Source: Mariprofundus erugo
Lineage (GTDB): Bacteria; Pseudomonadota; Zetaproteobacteria; Mariprofundales; Mariprofundaceae
Assembly: GCF_005818865.1 (NCBI RefSeq)
Contig: NZ_VBRY01000002.1
Span: 186,001 to 250,000 of the forward strand
Direction: 5' to 3'
DNA: 64,000 nt
The notes under the pieces are model-generated. The model had not been told where the DNA came from. It saw only the letters and a program-made list of their open reading frames with translations, and ran no database searches. Below are positions 56,626 through 64,000 of the stretch, in pieces (position 1 is the stretch's first letter; every line of letters starts with the position of its first letter). The position numbers and the translations under genes were made by a program.

Positions 56626-57648
56626 TCACCCGGCTTTTGACACCATCATTTCAGCCATCCGGATGGCTGCCATCATACTCGAATACAATACGTCTTCCCT
56701 GCCCACACGATCAAGCGCAGTGCCGTGATCCACACTGGTACGCACAAAGGGCAGCCCCAGCGTCACATTCACCGCATCACCAAAACTGAGAGCCTTGAGA
56801 GGAATCAGTGCCTGATCATGATAACAGCAGACGATCGCATCAAAACGTGCGCGCATAGCCGCAGAAAACAGCGTATCGGCCGGTAAAGGGCCCGTAATAT
56901 GCACTCCATGCTGACTGGCAGCCGCCACAGCAGGGGCCAGGATATCAATCTCCTCACGCCCGAAATGGCCCTGCTCGCCGCCATGAGGATTGAGTGCACA
57001 CAACGCGATACGGGGCTGGTTGATTGAAAAGCGATGACGCAGATCGTGATCAACGATTCGCAAGCAATCAATCGTCGCCTCGGTTGACAGGGATGCCGGC
57101 ACTTCACTGATGGCAATATGGGTGGTCAAAAGAGCCACCCGCAACACATCACTGGCCAGCATCATGACATGATCCATATGCGTGGCAGAAGCAGACTCAC
57201 CATCTCTGGCCAGCCAGGCCAGAAATTCGGTATGACCCGGAAAATTGAAGCCGGAGGACTTCAGAACAGCCTTTTCAATGGGGCCGGTCACCAGTGCGGA
57301 GGCTTGCCCGGCAATACAGGCACGGGAGGCCGACTCAATACAGGCAATCACCGCTGCAGCCGTCGCAGCAGACGGCACGCCCGGCTGCACCGGTCCAATC
57401 GCCAGCGATGAGGACAATGGATTCCAGCAGCGCAAGCCAGCGGCTTCATGCCGGTCAAGGCTGGTCAGATCACTGATTTCATATAAGGGTGGTAGAATAC
57501 CAATCTGTTCTGCACGCTCACGCAGCCACGAGATCGGCGCCACAACGACCGCGTGCTCAAACAGCTCCGGCGCATGCTTCCATGCACGCAGGACACAATC
57601 CGGGCCGATGCCCGCCGGCTCACCAAGCGTGATCAGCAACGTCGTCAT
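56626..57648 (-). CDS. pdxA: 4-hydroxythreonine-4-phosphate dehydrogenase
   Basis: PdxA acts in pyridoxal phosphate synthesis. The 340-residue protein has the family pattern GEPAGIGPDCVLRAW at the start, GHTEFLAWLA, a metal-site MLASDVLRVALLTTHIAI and CYHDQALIPLKALSF near the end. Catalytic His residues in these segments are present. It overlaps surA by four bases, as in the E. coli lptD-surA-pdxA order. Confidence 0.95.
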   Translation of the reverse strand: MTTLLITLGEPAGIGPDCVLRAWKHAPELFEHAVVVAPISWLRERAEQIGILPPLYEISDLTSLDRHEAAGLRCWNPLSSSLAIGPVQPGVPSAATAAAVIACIESASRACIAGQASALVTGPIEKAVLKSSGFNFPGHTEFLAWLARDGESASATHMDHVMMLASDVLRVALLTTHIAISEVPASLSTEATIDCLRIVDHDLRHRFSINQPRIALCALNPHGGEQGHFGREEIDILAPAVAAASQHGVHITGPLPADTLFSAAMRARFDAIVCCYHDQALIPLKALSFGDAVNVTLGLPFVRTSVDHGTALDRVGREDVLYSSMMAAIRMAEMMVSKAG

Positions 57649-59354
57649 TTGGCCGGTACAGCAGCCATTTCACGCACAATTTTCCAGCTGTCACCCTCTT
57701 TCTTCAGCAACAAAAGCTTAAGATCACGTCGCTCCGCACCAGCCGAACGATAATTCTGGGTGAATTCGACCCGGGCATTCGTTTCATCCAGACGGGTCAG
57801 TTTCAGATCGCTGATCGAAATACGCACCGGCAGGCGGGCGGCCATCGCAGCCGTACGTTCTGCTTTCCACGCGGCCAGGCTGGCAAAACCTTTACCTGCA
57901 TTAAAGTGATCCGAGTAGTAGGAGAAGTAACTGTCAACGTCTCCATCCTCCCAGGCTCTGGTCCAGCCCTGCAGGGTGGATCGGATCGCTTCATTAAACT
58001 GAATTTCAAGTGCTGCAGCTTCATCATCAGCCGGTGCTACTGCTGCAGAGAAACCGGGGCAGTTGTGCCTGTCGATCGAGGCTGAGGCTCGCAACGAGGC
58101 AATCCAGCGCGGCATCTGCTCCTGTGTTTCGACACTGCTGAGGATCTGCTGAATCTGGTCGCGATGCGCCTCCAGCGAGTTCGGATCAATGTGGCGACGG
58201 GCAACGATACGAATGATATGGAACCCGAACGGACTTTGTACCACGCCACTGGTCTCACCGGCTTTCAAAGCAAACGCAGCCTTTTCAAACTCGGGCACCA
58301 TGGCTCCCTTCTTGAACCAGCCAAGATCGCCGCCGCGCTCGGCACTCGGTCCCTGCGAATCCTCTTTCGCACGAGCCGCAAACTGGGCATCCGTAGACCC
58401 GCTCAAATCACGGGCCAGTGCTTCAGCACGCTGACGCACCTTCTTTTTGGTCGCCTCATCGGCAAATGAAGGAACTTTCAGAAGAATATGGCGGGCATGA
58501 ATCTCGTCATAGCTTTCGGCATTACTCTCCGGATCCTTCCAGCGCTCATCGACAACCTTCATGATATGGAAGCCGGATGGAGAGCGAATCGGCTCGGAAA
58601 CAGCGCCTTTAGGCAGCTCAAGCACGGAGGAGAAACGCTGGGCAACACCGCCCTGCATAAACCAGCCCATCACACCCTGCTGTTGCCGGTCCGGAGACTC
58701 CGAATAAATAGCAACCATCTGACCGAAATCCTTGCCTGCCATTAACTGCGCGCGAATGCTGCGCGCCTTTTGCCGGACGGCACTCAACTGTGCGGGAGTC
58801 GGCTCTGCCGGCAGCGACAGAAATATCTGGGCTACCTCCACCTCGCGACGCGGCTTGGGAACGGCCAGATATTTGCGGTAATACTCGAGAATAGACTCTT
58901 CGCTGACCTGAATTTTACTGCTTACCGCGATGTTCACTACTTTGTTGATCAACATCTGATCACGCAGATTGTTGCGATAATCATCGAAATCCATCCCCTG
59001 ACTGGCAATGGCATCCTTTAACTGGTCGGGTAACAGTCCATTGCTGGAGGCAACATTCTTGATGGCATCATCAAGCTCCTCATCGCTGACCGAAAGCTCA
59101 AGCTTGCGCGCCTCCTGCAACTCCAGGGTTTTGACAATACTGCCATCGAGGGAGCGCTGGCTTAAGTCAGCTGCAGCAGGCAAAAAGGTCGAGCCACTCT
59201 GCCGCAACTGCTCCAGCATGGTCTGGGCATCCTGTTCTACTTCAGAGCAGGTAATGGCCTCGTTATTGACAACAGCTGCGATTGAATCGAGCTCCTCCGC
59301 CCGGGCAGGCGCAATCAACAACAGCAAGCCTGCCAGAAAGGTAATCAGTTGCAT
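57645..59354 (-). CDS. surA: SurA-like periplasmic chaperone/PPIase with C-terminal NTF2-like domain
   Basis: SurA carries outer-membrane proteins to the Bam machinery. The ATG at 59354 follows GGAGG and gives 569 residues, against about 430 for E. coli SurA. A signal peptide (1-19, ending PARA), an N-terminal helical chaperone domain (20-165), and parvulin domains at about 172-270 and 284-386 are clear (for example HARHILLKV). After a linker, residues 448-565 form an extra domain: TRAWEDGDVDSYFSYYSDHF, WKAERT and DSWKIVREM fit the NTF2-like (Cds6) domain at the end of some L,D-transpeptidases. The neighbours lptD and pdxA support SurA. The added domain is unusual. Confidence 0.9.
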   Translation of the reverse strand: MQLITFLAGLLLLIAPARAEELDSIAAVVNNEAITCSEVEQDAQTMLEQLRQSGSTFLPAAADLSQRSLDGSIVKTLELQEARKLELSVSDEELDDAIKNVASSNGLLPDQLKDAIASQGMDFDDYRNNLRDQMLINKVVNIAVSSKIQVSEESILEYYRKYLAVPKPRREVEVAQIFLSLPAEPTPAQLSAVRQKARSIRAQLMAGKDFGQMVAIYSESPDRQQQGVMGWFMQGGVAQRFSSVLELPKGAVSEPIRSPSGFHIMKVVDERWKDPESNAESYDEIHARHILLKVPSFADEATKKKVRQRAEALARDLSGSTDAQFAARAKEDSQGPSAERGGDLGWFKKGAMVPEFEKAAFALKAGETSGVVQSPFGFHIIRIVARRHIDPNSLEAHRDQIQQILSSVETQEQMPRWIASLRASASIDRHNCPGFSAAVAPADDEAAALEIQFNEAIRSTLQGWTRAWEDGDVDSYFSYYSDHFNAGKGFASLAAWKAERTAAMAARLPVRISISDLKLTRLDETNARVEFTQNYRSAGAERRDLKLLLLKKEGDSWKIVREMAAVPAK

Positions 59355-59475
59355 GAAGCCTCCAGTCAGGTAAAACGGATTAAGCGGGATTATTTCCGAA
59401 CATTTGATCGGCCGCTGCTCCGGGTGAATCAATCCAGCAGCACAGCAACCCCAACCGTGCGCAATCATAACAAGG

Positions 59476-61560
59476 TTACGAACCGACGCTACCCAGCCCT
59501 TTAAATTCAAGCAACAGACGGAAGCCCGTGTTGGCTGCAGTGGTCGTGCCACTGCGACGGTTGATCCGGTATGTCTCAAGCCCCAGCGTCCAGCACGGGT
59601 GGTGGTATTCAAGCCCCACCGTTGCCTGTTGGGACAGCTTCAGCACCCGGTCATATTGCCAGCTGGCTGTTGCCTGCCAGCGGGGAATCAGCGAAAAACT
59701 GCCTCGCAAATCCAGCAGTTCTGTCCGTGCACTATAGCGCTGGTCAATGAAGAGGTAACCGGCATAGAAAGAGTAGCCTCTGCCGGTCAGGTTAAGATAA
59801 GAGCTGGTCGACGACCAGTAATGGCCTGCCGGATTATACTGCCCCGAAGCGTAGAGGGCCGCACCGGCAAGTGGCTGCCAAACCACCTCCCCCAACAGAT
59901 TGGAAAACGGCTGCGTTGCCACCGGCTGCAGCAGAGGGTCTACACTGCGCCGCATCATGTCATAGGCCGCTCCGCCACGAACAATCAGCACATCACGCGC
60001 GCCATCACTCTCTCCGGCCCGTGTCTGCAGCCGGTTTTCCAGCACCATGCTCAGGCGGTTTGTTTTTTCAATGCGATCCAGCCCTGAAAAACGGTTGCCG
60101 GACAGCAGGTTGGTCCAGGTCAACAAACCGAAAGCCGAATCAAAATTCGGTAGCAACGACTGATCCGGTGCCCCCACATAGTCATAACGCACAATCGGCG
60201 AAACGACATGACGCCAGTGATGCCCCTCTGAAATCCGCTCGAAATCCGAACGCAGCTCCATACTGGCCTCGCCGGTGGTACGGGTAGGGCGGGAAATATT
60301 GGGGGCAGCACTCTTCAGCCAGTAGCGGGTATGGCGCATACCTCCGGTAATCGTGCTTCTGATACCGCCCCCGGACAACTCCCAGGGCAGCTCAACATAA
60401 GGGTGCCAGTCCATACGCCAGCCATCCACACCGATACGCCGGTCAAAACGGGTGGTTTGTTGTTCCAGATGGGCGACAACATTCGGAGAAAACTGCCATT
60501 CGGTATGGCTCTGCAGGCGAGGCAGTATCTGCAATGTCGTTGCATTACTGGTCAAAAGCAGGTCCTGCAAGTGCTGTGCCTGCAATGACCAGTCAGTTCG
60601 GGTATCAGCCAGGGCAAACTGCTGCGACAGAGAGGCTTCACTCTGCAGGTAACGCAAACTGACATCCCCGACACCGGCATAATCGGCCAGATATGCGTAG
60701 TCACTGACATGATCTGCCTTCGCCCTCAGCACAGCCGAGGCAGGCAGTTGCCACTGCATCTCCCCCTTGACGCGTCCGCGCACCCGTTTTGCCACCGTAT
60801 CATCGATCGCGGCACCACTGATCCGCTCATAGCCCATGGTGGAGATATGGCGGACCTCGGCCTCACCCATCATGCCACGCACACTCATCCAGTGAGGTAT
60901 CAGCGTAGCATCCCAGTTCTCGGCCGGGGCGATATAATAGGGAACCGACAGCTCAGTCCCGCGCCGCTTGCCGGTATTCACCGATGGAATCAGCAACCCG
61001 GACTTGCGCCTGAGCGGCTGTGACCACCAGGGGGAGTAAAGCACCGGCACTTGCCATAACTCAAGGCGGGAGCCGGTTGAAATCAGCTCTCCCGCTTCCT
61101 GATCGACCACAGCATGATCCGCTGCGATACGCCAGGACTCCTCATCCGCCGGGCAGGATGAATAGATGGCATGCTCCGCCTCAAAGCGCTGATCATCTAT
61201 GCGGCGTACCTGCTCCGCCTTTATCCGCTCGCCCCCCGGCAGGGTGATGGTGGCATGCTGCATCGTACCGGTATGACTCTGTGTTTGCAGCTGGGCCTGA
61301 TCGGCATGAATGGTCGCTTTTGCCGAGCGAATCATCACATGGCCGGAAGCCTCCATCGTATGGCGGGGGGTATGATAGATAACCTGATCTGCCACCAGCG
61401 TTTCATCCATTCGCTTGATAATGACATGCCCGGTGGCCGTAATCGTTCCATCTTCCGAACGGGTCATCTGATCGGCATCAATATCGACCGGCTCGGCATG
61501 GGCAAGCGAGCATGGCAGCAGCAAACCGCACAGCAGTGCCGGCTTCAGAAAGTTATGCAC
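59476..61560 (-). CDS. lptD: LPS-assembly outer-membrane protein LptD
   Basis: LptD is the barrel that places LPS in the outer leaflet. The 694-residue protein has a signal peptide (1-22, ending LAHA), an OstA-type periplasmic domain (about 25-140) and a beta barrel. C135 region (YSSCPADEESWRI) and the C-terminal HHPCWTLGLE cysteine are candidates for the inter-domain disulfide. The start is GTG at 61560. It is the first gene of lptD-surA-pdxA-yqgE. LptE is at 12 kb. Confidence 0.95.
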   Translation of the reverse strand: MHNFLKPALLCGLLLPCSLAHAEPVDIDADQMTRSEDGTITATGHVIIKRMDETLVADQVIYHTPRHTMEASGHVMIRSAKATIHADQAQLQTQSHTGTMQHATITLPGGERIKAEQVRRIDDQRFEAEHAIYSSCPADEESWRIAADHAVVDQEAGELISTGSRLELWQVPVLYSPWWSQPLRRKSGLLIPSVNTGKRRGTELSVPYYIAPAENWDATLIPHWMSVRGMMGEAEVRHISTMGYERISGAAIDDTVAKRVRGRVKGEMQWQLPASAVLRAKADHVSDYAYLADYAGVGDVSLRYLQSEASLSQQFALADTRTDWSLQAQHLQDLLLTSNATTLQILPRLQSHTEWQFSPNVVAHLEQQTTRFDRRIGVDGWRMDWHPYVELPWELSGGGIRSTITGGMRHTRYWLKSAAPNISRPTRTTGEASMELRSDFERISEGHHWRHVVSPIVRYDYVGAPDQSLLPNFDSAFGLLTWTNLLSGNRFSGLDRIEKTNRLSMVLENRLQTRAGESDGARDVLIVRGGAAYDMMRRSVDPLLQPVATQPFSNLLGEVVWQPLAGAALYASGQYNPAGHYWSSTSSYLNLTGRGYSFYAGYLFIDQRYSARTELLDLRGSFSLIPRWQATASWQYDRVLKLSQQATVGLEYHHPCWTLGLETYRINRRSGTTTAANTGFRLLLEFKGLGSVGS

Positions 61561-61596
61561 AAAATCCGTCAGGACAGAGCTCAGGATAAGCCCCCG

Positions 61597-62301
61597 TCAG
61601 GCGGGCTTGACGGCAAAACCGAGATAATTAACCGAAAGGTCGTCAGAAAGAGAAAATTGGTCCGACAACATCGCGTAACTCATGCCGCGCAAGTCGCGAA
61701 TTTCAAGGCCTGCATCACGAAGGGCGCTATTCATTTCCGATGGCTTGATAAATTTGGCATATTCGTGGGTCCCCTTAGGCAACCAGCCAAGTACATATTC
61801 CGCGCCAAGAATCGCCTTCAGATATGCGACCGGGGTCCTGTTCAGGGTGGCAAAAAAGAACAGTCCACCCGGCTTGATCATCGCGGCACAGGCCGCCACG
61901 GTACGTGGCACATCAGGCACATGCTCCAGTACCTCGAGGCAGGTGACAGCGTCATAACTCTCCGCATGCAACAGAGCCCATGTTTCAGCGTCATTTTCTT
62001 CGTATTGCACCTGAACGCCGGACTGTTCACTGTGCAAACGAGCCACACCCAGCGCTTTGGGAGAGCGATCAATACCGGTCACCATCGCTCCACGGGCCGC
62101 CATCCCTTCCGCCAGCAGGCCGCCTCCGCAGCCGACATCCAGCAACTTCGCCCCCTGCATAGGAATCTGGCGGGCAATGTAATCCAGGCGCAGCGGATTA
62201 ATCCGGTGCAGCGGCCTGAACTTGCCATTCGGGTCCCACCACTCTTCGGCCATCGCCTCGAACTTTGCAATTTCACTGTCGTCGTAGTGCTGTACGTGCA
62301 T
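61597..62301 (-). CDS. ubiG: Ubiquinone O-methyltransferase UbiG
   Basis: UbiG makes both O-methylations in ubiquinone synthesis. The ATG at 62301 gives 234 residues (GTG at 62307 is possible). SAM-binding motif I is LLDVGCGGGLLAEGMA, with LEVLEHVPD and the family's EEWWDPNGKFRPLHRINP near the start. NYLGFAVKP is a typical end. Its presence indicates aerobic or ubiquinone-linked respiration. Confidence 0.96.
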   Translation of the reverse strand: MHVQHYDDSEIAKFEAMAEEWWDPNGKFRPLHRINPLRLDYIARQIPMQGAKLLDVGCGGGLLAEGMAARGAMVTGIDRSPKALGVARLHSEQSGVQVQYEENDAETWALLHAESYDAVTCLEVLEHVPDVPRTVAACAAMIKPGGLFFFATLNRTPVAYLKAILGAEYVLGWLPKGTHEYAKFIKPSEMNSALRDAGLEIRDLRGMSYAMLSDQFSLSDDLSVNYLGFAVKPA

Positions 62302-62426
62302 CGCCACAAGCTGCGTTTGCCAACATGCGAAGGCAAGTGCAGATTAAACACTGGCCAATGGCATACGATTTGCTCAAAGTTCATGCACGCGGTCACGCCT
62401 GGCCGCAGCCTGGGAGGAAGCCAGTC

Positions 62427-63638
62427 ATGACAGATAAGATCATTATCGGGCGGCAGCCTGTTTTTAATAAAAACTACAGTGTAGTCGGCTATGAGATTCT
62501 GTTCAGAGGCGAGATGCCGACCGGTGGTGTTGATCGCACCGCCCAGGTGGTCGTCAACACCCTGATCGACCTGGGTCTTGATAAGGTCGCCGGCTCACTG
62601 CCGGTGTTTTTCAACATTGATGAAGCGTTTCTGCTCAACGGTATCCAGCTGGCCGAGGCTCTTCCACCCGAACAGGTTCACTTTGAAATACTGGAGACCG
62701 TGCCGCCAAGCGAAGCTGTACTGCAGGCCTGCAGAGCACTGAAAAGCAAGGGGTACAGCCTGGCACTCGATGACGTCACCAGCATTGAGGCGGCAAAACC
62801 GTTTATTGATATCGTTGATATCATCAAGCTGGACTGGCTTGCCACAGCCGACCCGTTGCCGATCATGCGCGAGTTCCGTCGCTCCAACGTCAGATTCTTG
62901 GCAGAAAAAATTGACAGCTATGAAGCAGCTGAAGCGGCCAAGGCAATGAACTTCGATCTTTTCCAGGGCTTTTTCTACTGCCACCCGGAGATCGTCAGCG
63001 GCAATAAACCGCCGGAGTCGCGCATGTCGATTCTGCGCGCCATGCAGCAGGCCATGGTCGCCGCCTCCATCGATCAGATGTTCACAGTCATCAAACAGGA
63101 TGTCACTCTCTCATATCGTCTGCTTAAATATATTAACTCCGCCTCTTTCGGACTGAAACGGGAGGTCCAGTCGATTGAGCAGGCGCTGGCACTGCTTGGA
63201 CTGAGAAATATCCGGCGCTGGCTAACCCTGCTGACCATGACCTCACTGGCCGAAAACAAACCGCCGGAACTGGTTCGTCAGGCGATGTATCGTGCCCGTT
63301 TCCTGGAAATGCTGGCCAAGCGGATGGGCGAAGATGTCATTGATGACGATTTTCTGCTGGGGCTCTTCTCGATCCTGGACGCATTGCTCGATTGCACCAT
63401 GCAGGATTCACTCAAAGAGATCAGTCTGGCCCAGCATGTGCAGAGCGGCCTGCTTGATCTCAACTCACCGATGGGACAGAAGCTCGCCGTCTGCCTGTCA
63501 CTGGAGCAGGGCAACTGGGATTATATCAGCAAATTCACCGAAAACGGTCGCCGTATCGATTACCGTGAGATCAACATGATACAAACCGACGCCATGCAAT
63601 GGGCGGATCAGCAGATGGCTGTACTATCGACACTCTGA
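62427..63638 (+). CDS. EAL-HDOD two-domain signalling protein
   Basis: The ATG at 62427 follows GGGAGG and gives 403 residues. An N-terminal EAL-type domain (about 5-195) has EIL at 23-25 in place of EAL, N63, D115-D116 (LALDDVTS) and E160-K161, so some catalytic positions remain. An HDOD domain follows (about 200-395, with YRLLKYINSASFG). YuxH/CdgJ-type proteins of this layout affect motility or c-di-GMP signalling. Catalytic activity is uncertain. It is divergent from ubiG. Confidence 0.9.
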   Translation: MTDKIIIGRQPVFNKNYSVVGYEILFRGEMPTGGVDRTAQVVVNTLIDLGLDKVAGSLPVFFNIDEAFLLNGIQLAEALPPEQVHFEILETVPPSEAVLQACRALKSKGYSLALDDVTSIEAAKPFIDIVDIIKLDWLATADPLPIMREFRRSNVRFLAEKIDSYEAAEAAKAMNFDLFQGFFYCHPEIVSGNKPPESRMSILRAMQQAMVAASIDQMFTVIKQDVTLSYRLLKYINSASFGLKREVQSIEQALALLGLRNIRRWLTLLTMTSLAENKPPELVRQAMYRARFLEMLAKRMGEDVIDDDFLLGLFSILDALLDCTMQDSLKEISLAQHVQSGLLDLNSPMGQKLAVCLSLEQGNWDYISKFTENGRRIDYREINMIQTDAMQWADQQMAVLSTL

Positions 63639-63688
63639 TCAACCGGCTGCCTCACGGCTATTTCAGGCGCGCATTCGCCATTTAGAAG

Positions 63689-64000
63689 ATGTTCCGACGC
63701 ATCCTGTTAAAGAGGACAGCACAGGCGCTTCCTACCCTGCTCGGAGTAGCCACCCTGGTGTTCTTCCTGCTCCATATGGTACCCGGCGACCCGGTTGATG
63801 CCCTGCTGGGTGAGACGGCGATGCCGGCTGACCGCGAGGCGCTGCGCCATGCCCTCCATCTCGATCAGCCGCTTATATATCAGTACGGGATCTATCTCTC
63901 CGGCCTGACAACCGGCAACTGGGGTACCAGCCTGGTCGACCACAGACCTGTACTTGAGCGTATCACCGAACGCATACCTGCCACACTATCGCTGGCCACA
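63689..64000 (+). CDS. Peptide ABC transporter permease (DppB/OppB family), 3' end outside window
   Basis: The frame is open from ATG 63689 to the window end, about 104 residues. It begins MFRRILLKRTAQALPTLLG, then LVFFLLHMVPGDPVDALLG, DQPLIYQYGIYLSGLTTGNWG and ERIPATLSLAT. These are the standard N-terminal motifs of DppB-type permeases, which import di- and oligopeptides or nickel. Function beyond this is not visible. Confidence 0.9.
   Translation, partial: MFRRILLKRTAQALPTLLGVATLVFFLLHMVPGDPVDALLGETAMPADREALRHALHLDQPLIYQYGIYLSGLTTGNWGTSLVDHRPVLERITERIPATLSLAT

Overview
The window looks like chromosomal housekeeping DNA of a Gram-negative, ubiquinone-making proteobacterium of moderately high GC. 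Evidence for an LPS outer membrane is lptD, lptE, surA and several lipoproteins; ubiG points to ubiquinone, and rpoH, sspB and an Hda-like protein are proteobacterial. TrmFO and a c-di-AMP module (cdaA-cdaR-glmM) are unusual for Gamma- or Betaproteobacteria. I infer a deep-branching class, with Zetaproteobacteria (Mariprofundus-like) as first guess; this is inference from gene content, not a search result. I found no rRNA, tRNA, CRISPR array or complete insertion sequence.

Layout. 1-3.1 kb: end of a ROK sugar kinase, a VOC protein, a glycine-zipper/TPR lipoprotein, a hotdog thioesterase and a lone Rieske protein with a near-consensus promoter. 3.2-7.3 kb (minus): heme operon hemD-hemB-hemX-hemY. 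7.4-8.4 kb: a DUF190 PII-like protein overlapping a Crp-family regulator. 8.5-15 kb (minus): leuS-lptE-holA-bioA, a small unknown protein and a radical SAM protein. 15.1-17.9 kb: a large ion-channel-like protein with two tandem voltage-sensor-like modules. 18.7-24.7 kb (minus): rseC-degQ-glutaredoxin-tlpA, an intergenic repeat, then ligA and rpoH.

24.8-32.5 kb (plus): nadB, acylphosphatase and a tripartite RND efflux operon, convergent with a lipoprotein hydrolase. 33.5-34.5 kb: decayed accessory DNA with a beheaded Zeta-toxin gene, its intact small partner and a probable insertion-sequence end. 34.5-40.4 kb: purN, a lipoprotein, a two-component system, a Nudix hydrolase and trmFO. 40.4-46.6 kb (minus): sspB-DUF2066-pgsA-hda, the RNase P RNA and a znuACB-type metal transporter with an RDD protein. 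46.7-49.9 kb: a large unrecognised protein and tilS.

50-55.7 kb (plus): ftsH-folP-cdaA-cdaR-glmM, joining membrane proteolysis, folate, c-di-AMP and cell-wall precursor synthesis. 55.8 kb: a second copy of the intergenic repeat. 56-61.6 kb (minus): lptD-surA-pdxA-yqgE, an outer-membrane biogenesis cluster whose SurA carries an extra C-terminal NTF2-like domain. 61.6-64 kb: ubiG, an EAL-HDOD protein and the start of a peptide ABC transporter permease.

The most unusual items are the double voltage-sensor channel, the SurA fusion, the paired hairpin repeats, the c-di-AMP module in this type of bacterium, and the decayed toxin locus.
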